NCBI GenBank assembly: GCA_937937835.1
Contig: CALDBJ010000059.1
Span: 1-37,638 of the forward strand
DNA from: an uncultured Collinsella sp.
GTDB lineage: Bacteria > Actinomycetota > Coriobacteriia > Coriobacteriales > Coriobacteriaceae
Direction: 5' to 3'
Length of the DNA: 37,638 nt
Both the position numbers and the translations under genes were made by a program. Positions 31,687-37,638 of this stretch are shown here, in pieces. Below the pieces are notes generated by a model, which saw only the letters and a program-made list of their open reading frames with translations, did no database searches and was not told the DNA's origin. Position 1 is the stretch's first letter. The number at the start of each line of letters is the position of its first letter.

Positions 31687-32456
31687 GCCATCTCTCCTTT
31701 CGGCGGGTTGGCGGAGGCGGAAATCATGGGCAGGCTATCTACGGCGCTGCGCAGGGTCCGCGGTGCATGTGGAATATACGCGCCGTCGTGAATGCGACCG
31801 TCGCGGATGGTCACGGCACGGTCGGCCTCGGCGGCGATGCCGGGGTCGTGTGTGATAAGCACGATGGTTTTGCCGCGCTTCTGGAGCTTATGGAAGGTCT
31901 CCATCACAAGCGCTCCGGTAGCGGAGTCCAGGTTTCCCGTCGGCTCGTCAGCCAGAATGATGGGCGGATCATTGACGAGGGCGCGCGCGATTGCGACGCG
32001 CTGCATCTGGCCGCCCGAGAGCTCGGATATGCGGTGGTCCCAGTGGTCGACGGGCAGCGTGACAGCTTGCAGCGCGTGCACGGCGCGCATCTCGCGCTGG
32101 CTACGGGGCACATTGGTGTAGGCCAGCGGCAGCATCACGTTTTCGATAACCGACAGGCGCGGCAGCAGGTTGAAGCTCTGAAAGACAAAGCCAATGCTCA
32201 GGGCGCGGACTTCGGTGAGCTCGTCATCATCGAGCTCGGCCACGTTGAGCCCTTGCAGGTAGTAGTCGCCCGCCGTCGGCTTATCCAGGCAGCCTAGGAT
32301 GTTCATGAGGGTTGATTTGCCCGAGCCCGAGGGGCCAGTAATGGCGACGAACTCGCCGGGATCTACCGCCAGTCTCACGTTATGCAGGATGTGGGCGCAA
32401 CCTGCCTCGCTTTCAAAGATGCGGTGCACGTTGCGGATGTCGATAACGGGACGCAT
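31683..32456 (-). CDS. MacB/LolD-type ABC transporter ATPase
   Basis: A 257-residue ATPase: Walker A GPSGSGKSTLMNILG, Q-loop FVFQSFNLLPRL, signature LSGGQMQRVAIARAL, Walker B PPIILADEPTGNLDS and the switch LITHD. The wording LADEPTGNLD and a C-terminal RDGRI are characteristic of the MacB/LolD (ABC-type 3) group, matching the FtsX-domain permease it overlaps by 4 bases. An extra ~35-residue tail after the usual end is of unknown meaning. Its start ATG shares one base with the stop codon of the adaptor gene upstream. Confidence 0.95.
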   Translation of the reverse strand: MRPVIDIRNVHRIFESEAGCAHILHNVRLAVDPGEFVAITGPSGSGKSTLMNILGCLDKPTAGDYYLQGLNVAELDDDELTEVRALSIGFVFQSFNLLPRLSVIENVMLPLAYTNVPRSQREMRAVHALQAVTLPVDHWDHRISELSGGQMQRVAIARALVNDPPIILADEPTGNLDSATGALVMETFHKLQKRGKTIVLITHDPGIAAEADRAVTIRDGRIHDGAYIPHAPRTLRSAVDSLPMISASANPPKGEMA

Positions 32457-33892
32457 TACATGCCCTCGTCGTCAGACATGCTGCCCGAATCCGTGCCGTA
32501 GCCGCCGTCAGCCGTTGCGTCCGCTCCGGTGTCCATGACGAGGGTGTCGCCATCGCGCAGCTTGGTAATCGGCACGTTAGGGTTGATCTCGTTGCCCTGG
32601 TCGTCGCGCTTGACCTGTGTCTTGCCGACTACGGCTTCGTTGTCGTTTTGCGTCACGACGGTCACTTTCACGCGGCGGGTCTGTTTGCCCTCGTCATCGG
32701 TTGCCACGTTGACGTAATAGTGTTCGCCGTCTTCGGTCATGAGCGCCATCGTCGGCACCATCACCACGTCGTCGAGCTGCTCGGTCACCACCGAGACCTC
32801 GGCCGTCATGCCCGGCTTCAGGCGCGCGTCGGGCGCCTCGATGAGGATGTCGACGTTAAAGGTTACGCTGCCGCCGCCACCGTTAGCGGCGTCGGAGTTT
32901 GCCACCGACGCGATAGCCGTGACGGTGCCCTGGCTCACGATATCGGGAAACGCGGGATACGTGACGTTGGCGCTCTGCCCAACGGCGATCTTGGCGATGT
33001 CCTTTTCTCCCACCTGTACGGTCACCTTCATCTTGGATAGGTCGGCGATCTGCATGCACTGCTTGCCACCGCTCGTATCACTTTCGCCCATAATCATGCC
33101 GCCTGTTACCGTGGCGCCCACCTTGGCGTTGAGCTCCACGATGCTGCCCGAGCTCGGGGCCGTGACCGTACGGCTGGCGGCCTTGGCGTTCGCCTGATCG
33201 AGGTTTGCCTGGGCCGAAGCGAGGCTGCGCTGCGCGGCCGATACGGCGTTCGTGTCCGCTGATGCGTCGGAGACGCCAGCCGCTGCGGAAGCTCCATCGA
33301 CGTCCGTCGTTGGGGTGGCCTGAGCGGCAGCTGCGGCTTTCTTCGCATTAGCGAGGTCTTCTTGAGCGGCAGCAACTGCACGCTGTGCCTCGGCAACGTT
33401 GCGATCGAGCTCGTCGTTTTTAATGGTCATAAGCACGTCGCCCTCGTTGACGGATTGGCCCGCCTGCACGTTGATCGAATCGACCGTGCCGTCGACAGAA
33501 GGGGAGACCACTGAGGACGAAATTGGTTTGAGCTGGCCTTTCGCCTCGACCGTTGTGGTAAACGTGCCCTCGGTCACCATGTCGGTCACAGGCCCGCTAG
33601 TGCCCTGTGGCTGCGCATTGATAACCAGGGTCACGACAACGGCGATGAGCACAATGGCGGCCACGACGCCGGCCGCAATGCCGCGTCGGATGAGCTTTTT
33701 GCGTCGACGTTCGGCACGTTTTGCCTTGAGCTTGGCATATGCCTCTTCATCGGAAATCTCGGTCGCATCGTTCGCGCGTCCGCTCTGCTTATCGGCATGT
33801 ACGTTTGTAATCAGAGGAATCGTTTCGGTGACATCTTCGAGCGTGTGCTCGGTATCATCCGGGCCCGGGGTGGTCGTGGGGACATTCGGCAT
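32456..33892 (-). CDS. HlyD/MacA-like membrane fusion (adaptor) protein
   Basis: A 478-residue adaptor: ~70 cytoplasmic residues rich in charge (KLKAKRAERRRKKLIRR), one membrane helix (~71-93), then an outside part. That part has a biotinyl-lipoyl-like half motif (VDGTVDSINVQAGQSVNEGD), an Ala/Gln-rich coiled-coil hairpin (~165-250), the second half motif (APSSGSIVELNAKVGATV) and beta-barrel domains (RLKPGMTAEVSV). The C-terminus is Asp/Gly/Ser-rich. ATG 33892 follows AAAGGAG; a longer frame to 33955 lacks support. First gene of the three-gene MacAB-like operon. In a single-membrane cell it probably gates substrate entry to the permease instead of reaching an outer membrane channel. Confidence 0.9.
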   Translation of the reverse strand: MPNVPTTTPGPDDTEHTLEDVTETIPLITNVHADKQSGRANDATEISDEEAYAKLKAKRAERRRKKLIRRGIAAGVVAAIVLIAVVVTLVINAQPQGTSGPVTDMVTEGTFTTTVEAKGQLKPISSSVVSPSVDGTVDSINVQAGQSVNEGDVLMTIKNDELDRNVAEAQRAVAAAQEDLANAKKAAAAAQATPTTDVDGASAAAGVSDASADTNAVSAAQRSLASAQANLDQANAKAASRTVTAPSSGSIVELNAKVGATVTGGMIMGESDTSGGKQCMQIADLSKMKVTVQVGEKDIAKIAVGQSANVTYPAFPDIVSQGTVTAIASVANSDAANGGGGSVTFNVDILIEAPDARLKPGMTAEVSVVTEQLDDVVMVPTMALMTEDGEHYYVNVATDDEGKQTRRVKVTVVTQNDNEAVVGKTQVKRDDQGNEINPNVPITKLRDGDTLVMDTGADATADGGYGTDSGSMSDDEGM

Positions 33893-33926
33893 AGCGTCTC
33901 CTTTATAGAAAGTACCTCGATAAGTA

Positions 33927-33956
33927 TATGCGCCCACCGGTTGAGGCGGGCGCATA
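33927..33956 (-). terminator. Hairpin between the transpeptidase and adaptor genes
   Basis: TATGCGCCC (33927-33935) and GGGCGCATA (33948-33956) form a perfect 9-bp stem with a 12-base loop, 69 bases after the L,D-transpeptidase stop. On the - strand the following bases are TACTTATC, only moderately T-rich, so it would be a weak terminator. TATACT overlapping its edge may be a -10 box for the adaptor operon. Confidence 0.5.
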
Positions 33957-34024
33957 AGACGGTTTCTTTCGGAACTGTTAGATTGGTCGCAGCGGTTCCA
34001 CGTTGTATGAATGTGCGCGTTGCA

Positions 34025-35758
34025 CTACGAGTGGACAACCACACACAGGCCGACTTTGATGCAGTCGTGAAGTGCCTTGGCGTCTGCCAGGCGCAGGTTG
34101 ATGCAGCCGTGGCTGCCGCACCATTTGTACGACTCGGCGTTATCGAAGCTCTTGTCGTTTTGCCAGGTGGCATCATGGAAGCCGATCATGTTGCCCTCAA
34201 ACGGCATCCAGTAGCTCACCGGACTCTCGTATTTGGGCTTGCCGGTCTCGGGGTCCTTGGCTCCGATCAGGGTGCTGCCGCCGTCGTTGCTGTTGATCTG
34301 CCAGACGCCCTCGGGCGTGGCGTCCTCGCCCGGCTTGCCCGAGATAAAGTTGGCCTCCCAAACGATATTTCCGCTCTCGTCATAGTAGCGCGCGTGCTGT
34401 TCGGACAAGTCGACGTCGATATACGCCTTCCAGTCGGGCTCTCCCTTTGCGGTAAAGGTGTCGGCCTTCTGGGAGTACTTGATCTCGATTTCGCCAGTCT
34501 GCTTGTTGTTAATGGCGTCCTCGACCTGCTTGGCGAGCGAGCTGCTGTCGATGGACCAACCAAAGTCACCGCCTTCGACGGCGCACTGCTTGCTATCGGC
34601 GCGCGTCCACCAGCGAGTGGAGCCCACGGTATTAAAGCCGTTAGCGAGCTCGGCTGCCCAGCTGCTGATCTGCGTCGTATCGAGCGTTGGGTTGGCCGGA
34701 TCGGCAAAGCTGATCCACTGCAATACGGAGCTGCCATCAACCTTGCCAGCATCCTCGCCGTTGAGCTTGAGGGTCACGTTGACGCCCAGGAAGTTGTTGG
34801 CGGCATCGCATGCGGCCTGAATCTGATCATCGGTCAGCGTTCCATTGAGCGGCTCATAGGCATCGTTGCCGAGCTTGGAAAGATCTACGGTCTCGGCCAG
34901 CGAGGCAAGCTCGAGCTCGGCATATTTAATGACATGCTCGCGGTTGAGTTTTTCGTTGGAGCGCGCCTTCTCGACGGTAAACTTGCCGGCCTGCTCGTCA
35001 TAGGAGCTATTTGCCTCGAACGTGCCCGAACGGCCCCCGTTAAACTCGTCGATGGCGGCGCCCAGATCCTTCTCAAACTTCTTTTGGTTAAAGGTGTCGG
35101 AGAGCATGGACAGGTCGACGTCTTGATCAAGATCGACTTCGTTGGAGGTAGCGGTTGTTTTGGTCTTGCCGCTTAAGGATTCCACAAGGCGGACCGGCCA
35201 TACAAAGGCTTCGTTGTGGCTGATAATCTCTTTTGCGGCAGCTTCACCGTCGACGATGGGCTCATCGGACTCGGGCTGATAGGTCCAGTTAAAGTCATCG
35301 CCTGTCACGGTGAGCTTATAGTGCTTCCATGCCGAGTTGACCTTGGTGGCGGCAGACGAAGCGTTGGAGAACGAGACGTCGACGCCGGCGATGGTGGTGT
35401 TGGGGTAGGCTACCTGCGAAAATGCTACGACGCCTACGATATAGACAATGACGATTAGACCCAGGACGACAAAGAGCGTCGTCTTTTTGCCCGACTTATT
35501 GTTGCCGGCGGACTTGCGCGCGGGGCCGCGATCGCCTCGAGCGTGCGTGGGGGGCTGCTTGGGCGCATTGCCGTTTGCCTGGTGCTGCTGACGTTGTTGA
35601 CGCTGCTGTCGCTGTTGGTTCGGGCGTTGAGAAGCGTTTGCCGCACCACGCTGCTGACCGTGGCTCGGCGCGATAGGACGCGGCGACTGAACGCCGCCGG
35701 CGTGCCTGCTCGGCTGCTGCGGATCGGGAATCAGTTGAGTTCGATCGTTTTGCGACAT
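34025..35758 (-). CDS. L,D-transpeptidase (YkuD domain) with PG-binding domains
   Basis: A 577-residue membrane-anchored cell-wall enzyme. The N-terminal ~90 residues are cytoplasmic and low-complexity, with a Gln/Arg run (QQRQQRQQ, ~49-58). One membrane helix follows (~94-113), then beta/alpha repeats of the putative peptidoglycan-binding type (PF12229-like) beginning AYPNTTIAGVDVS. The C-terminal YkuD catalytic domain has DVDLSEQHARYYDESG, GFHDATW and the active-site motif SHGCINLRLADA (Cys552, His550). Such enzymes form 3-3 crosslinks or attach groups to peptidoglycan. ATG 35758 is chosen over ATG 35767 because AAGGA lies only two bases from the latter. A TATAAT box stands upstream. Confidence 0.92.
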   Translation of the reverse strand: MSQNDRTQLIPDPQQPSRHAGGVQSPRPIAPSHGQQRGAANASQRPNQQRQQRQQRQQHQANGNAPKQPPTHARGDRGPARKSAGNNKSGKKTTLFVVLGLIVIVYIVGVVAFSQVAYPNTTIAGVDVSFSNASSAATKVNSAWKHYKLTVTGDDFNWTYQPESDEPIVDGEAAAKEIISHNEAFVWPVRLVESLSGKTKTTATSNEVDLDQDVDLSMLSDTFNQKKFEKDLGAAIDEFNGGRSGTFEANSSYDEQAGKFTVEKARSNEKLNREHVIKYAELELASLAETVDLSKLGNDAYEPLNGTLTDDQIQAACDAANNFLGVNVTLKLNGEDAGKVDGSSVLQWISFADPANPTLDTTQISSWAAELANGFNTVGSTRWWTRADSKQCAVEGGDFGWSIDSSSLAKQVEDAINNKQTGEIEIKYSQKADTFTAKGEPDWKAYIDVDLSEQHARYYDESGNIVWEANFISGKPGEDATPEGVWQINSNDGGSTLIGAKDPETGKPKYESPVSYWMPFEGNMIGFHDATWQNDKSFDNAESYKWCGSHGCINLRLADAKALHDCIKVGLCVVVHS

Positions 35759-35815
35759 CGTATGCATATCCTTCGATTTTCGCCTTGCGGTTCATCGTGT
35801 TTTTACTGGGCTTGC

Positions 35816-35821
35816 ATTATA
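35816..35821 (-). promoter_or_regulatory. -10 box of the L,D-transpeptidase gene
   Basis: A perfect TATAAT on the - strand, 57 bases before the start codon. The expected -35 position holds ACCACA, a weak match. Confidence 0.5.
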
Positions 35822-35860
35822 GCGATTGCCCTGCTGTTTGTGGTACGGAAACGGTGGCAT

Positions 35861-35888
35861 TCAAAAGAGGTGGGACATTTGTCCCACC
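35861..35888 (-). terminator. Terminator of sdaA
   Basis: GGTGGGACA and TGTCCCACC (35869-35888) form a perfect 9-bp stem with a 2-base centre. On the - strand it is followed by TCTTTTGA. It lies 19 bases after the sdaA stop codon. Confidence 0.85.
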
Positions 35889-35907
35889 TTTGAGTCGTTC
35901 TTTGTCG

Positions 35908-37515
35908 CTATCCGCACACGCCGCATTTTGCACAGGCCGAAAGTGCGGCCGGAGCCTGCGCGATGCCGCCCTTTGCCGTCTCGCGCAGCGTGGCTGGCAA
36001 CGCGTGGCCCACCGAGAGCATGACATGTGCCATCTGGTCAAACGGCACCAAGCTCTTAATGCCTGCGAGGGCGAGTTGTGCCGAGCTAAAGGCCGCTGCC
36101 ACGCCGATGGCGTTGCGGTTTTGGCAGGGCACCTCCACGAGGCCACCGACGGGGTCACAAACGAGGCCCAGCAGGTTACTCAGCGCGATGGAACTGGCGT
36201 CGAGCGCCTGCTCGGGCGTGCCGCCGAGCATCTGCACCAGCGCGGCGGCCGCCATGGCGGCGGCGCTTCCCACCTCGGCCTGACAGCCGCCCTCAGCGCC
36301 GGCGACGCAGGCGCTTGTGGTGAGGTTGAGGCCGATGGCGGCTGCGCAGTAGAGCGCGTCCATGACCTGCTCGTCGTCGAGCTGCAGGCGATCGGCGAGC
36401 GCCAGCACGCAGCCGGGCACAACACCCGCGGATCCTGCCGTCGGAGCTGCGACGATTACGCCCATCGTGGCCGAGCGCTCGAGCACGGCCATGGCGCGGG
36501 CTACGGCGTCGGTCTGGACGGCGCCCATCAGGCTCGTGCTCAAATCGTTGCGGCCGGTGGCTTCGACGAGTTTGGCCTCGCCGCCGATAAGCCCGCCGAG
36601 CGATCGCTGCGGATTGGCGATGGGGGCCGTGGTCTCCTCGCGCATGACGTCGAGCACGCGACGCATGGCGTCGACGGCGTGGGCTTCGCCGGTCAGGCGC
36701 GCCTCACGCACGGCCATGACGGCGCCGATGCTGAGCCCCAGTTCCTCGCACGCATCGAGCAGCTGCTCGCCGTCGTCGAAGATCTCCTTGGCCGAGACGC
36801 CGGGGGAGAGCGACGAGGCAGAACCGGGGAGCTCGATAAAGGTCGCGTAATCGACATTGTCGAGCTTGCGTAACATGGGGACGACGGTGTCGTCGGGCGC
36901 ACCGTCGGTCTCAAAGACGGAGTAGGCCTGGCCGCCCACTTCGGTTCGGTAGGTGCGGCAGAAGGCGATGTTCACGTGGGCGTAGGCGAGCAGGTTCGTG
37001 AGCGCGGCGAGCACGCCGGGAACGTCCTTGTGCGCCACGAAGAGCGTGGAATACATGCCCGAGATGTCGACGCCGACGCCGTTAATGCGGCTGATGCGCA
37101 TCTTGCCGCCGCCCAGGCTCTCGCCGCGGACCTGCGCCGTGGCGCCCGTGTCGTCGACCATATCGATGTCGACGGTGTTGGGGTGGATGGAGGCGTCGTC
37201 GCCCTTGATGTCAAAGTGATATTCGAGGCCCTGCTCGCGAGCGAGGTCGAAGGCCTGCTTGATGTTCTCGTCATCGGTGTCGAGGCCCAGGATGCCCGCG
37301 ACGAGCGCACGGTCGGTGCCGTGGCCGCGGTAGGTGTGGGCGAAGGAGTTCCATAGGCCAAAGGTGACTTTGGCGATGCGGCCTTCTAACAGGCTGGCGG
37401 CAACTTGGGCGCACCGCAGGGCGCCGGCGGTGTGCGATGAACTGGGGCCGACCATGACGGGGCCCAAGATCTCGAATGCCGAGGTCGTAGCTAGTGTTTG
37501 CGGCTTGCCTGCCAT
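35908..37515 (-). CDS. sdaA: L-serine ammonia-lyase (L-serine dehydratase), iron-sulfur, one-chain form
   Basis: A 535-residue enzyme converting L-serine to pyruvate and ammonia with an oxygen-sensitive [4Fe-4S] cluster. The beta-type domain starts FEILGPVMVGPSSSHTAGA. A middle ACT-like segment (VAHKDVPGVLAALTNLL) follows, which probably senses serine. The alpha-type catalytic domain has VAAPTAGSAGVVPG and the cluster cysteines in CVAGAEGGCQAEVG and CDPVGGLVEVPCQNRNAIG. The chain ends in CAKCGVCG (Cys528, 531, 534), a spaced triplet not needed by the usual cluster. ATG 37515 follows AAAGGAG; the longer frame to 37599 runs through the palindromic leader and is rejected. A single-gene unit with its own terminator. 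Confidence 0.94.
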   Translation of the reverse strand: MAGKPQTLATTSAFEILGPVMVGPSSSHTAGALRCAQVAASLLEGRIAKVTFGLWNSFAHTYRGHGTDRALVAGILGLDTDDENIKQAFDLAREQGLEYHFDIKGDDASIHPNTVDIDMVDDTGATAQVRGESLGGGKMRISRINGVGVDISGMYSTLFVAHKDVPGVLAALTNLLAYAHVNIAFCRTYRTEVGGQAYSVFETDGAPDDTVVPMLRKLDNVDYATFIELPGSASSLSPGVSAKEIFDDGEQLLDACEELGLSIGAVMAVREARLTGEAHAVDAMRRVLDVMREETTAPIANPQRSLGGLIGGEAKLVEATGRNDLSTSLMGAVQTDAVARAMAVLERSATMGVIVAAPTAGSAGVVPGCVLALADRLQLDDEQVMDALYCAAAIGLNLTTSACVAGAEGGCQAEVGSAAAMAAAALVQMLGGTPEQALDASSIALSNLLGLVCDPVGGLVEVPCQNRNAIGVAAAFSSAQLALAGIKSLVPFDQMAHVMLSVGHALPATLRETAKGGIAQAPAALSACAKCGVCG

Positions 37516-37534
37516 GGATGCTCCTTTACGTGGC

Positions 37535-37613
37535 TCGTCGTCCCGAGGGGCGGGGCATAAGGTCGCCTGCTCGGACAGTCCTGCTCGCACGGAGAGCACA
37601 TTAAGTGCTCTCC
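37535..37613 (-). promoter_or_regulatory. Palindromic leader element upstream of sdaA
   Basis: On the - strand: GGAGAGCAC (37613-37605), loop TTAAT, GTGCTCTCC (37599-37591), then CGTGCGA and GCAGGACTGT (37584-37575). A tail with CTTA, CCCGCCCC and GACGAC reaches almost to the ribosome site of sdaA. Hairpin loop, GCAGGACTGT block and order agree with the element at the first bases of the window in front of ptsH. Arm changes are compensatory: G-C here for A-T there at one pair. That suggests a conserved structure or a symmetric protein site. Confidence 0.5.
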
Positions 37614-37638
37614 GGCTCGTGCGGAACTCGCGATCGAC

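Noticed and set aside
35560..35640. Short tandem repeat or CRISPR-like array in the Gln/Arg-rich part of the transpeptidase gene
   Set aside because: It is a coding low-complexity run (QQRQQRQQ), with no spacer-repeat structure; no CRISPR array or cas gene is seen in the window.

Overview
The window looks like the chromosome of a gut-type Actinobacterium of the class Coriobacteriia, most likely Collinsella. The reasons are an anaerobe-style gene set (Fe-S serine dehydratase, oxygen-independent cobalt-precorrin B12 route), an HPr/enzyme I pair beside two PfkB sugar-phosphate kinases, moderately high GC and Actinobacterial tRNA-Glu features. The genus is an inference from overall style, not from a marker gene.

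Layout. (1) 1-8394, core DNA on the + strand: ptsH, ptsI, two paralogous PfkB kinases, the CCA-adding enzyme, tRNA-Glu(CTC), a UPF0104-type membrane protein and a TetR-family regulator. (2) 8397-30389, a visibly GC-richer, CGCG-rich block devoted to tetrapyrrole and cobalamin metabolism. Its left edge holds a scrap of an IS3-family transposase and its right edge a scrap of an IS21-like transposase with an internal stop. It has two divergent operons. The - strand operon (13953 to 8507) lies behind a cobalamin riboswitch and encodes an exported CbiK-like chelatase, a small lipoprotein and a FecCD-type ABC importer. The + strand operon (14412-30260) has 17 tightly overlapping frames: cbiF, cbiD, a cbiL remnant, cbiG, cbiH, cbiET, cbiA, cobT, cobU, cobS, a CobU-like/CobC fusion, cbiB, cobD, cbiP, cobO/btuR, cbiC and cbiJ. 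(3) 30387-37638, core-like DNA read on the - strand: a MacB-type efflux system (permease, ATPase, HlyD-like adaptor), an L,D-transpeptidase and a one-piece L-serine dehydratase.

The cbi/cob genes cover the anaerobic route from cobalt insertion to the nucleotide loop, with one striking gap. The C20-methyltransferase gene cbiL survives only as a 77-codon frame that joins the first ~10 residues to the last ~65, which looks like an internal in-frame deletion. Unless an intact cbiL exists elsewhere, de novo synthesis would stop right after cobalt insertion, while the late genes could still serve salvage of imported corrinoids.

Other points of interest: a shared palindrome-plus-tail element in front of both ptsH (at the very first base of the window) and sdaA (near its end); a 77-nt imperfect palindrome at the right island junction; a perfect 17-bp intergenic hairpin inside the riboswitch operon; and the association of an extracytoplasmic CbiK with lipoproteins carrying NEAT-like domains.
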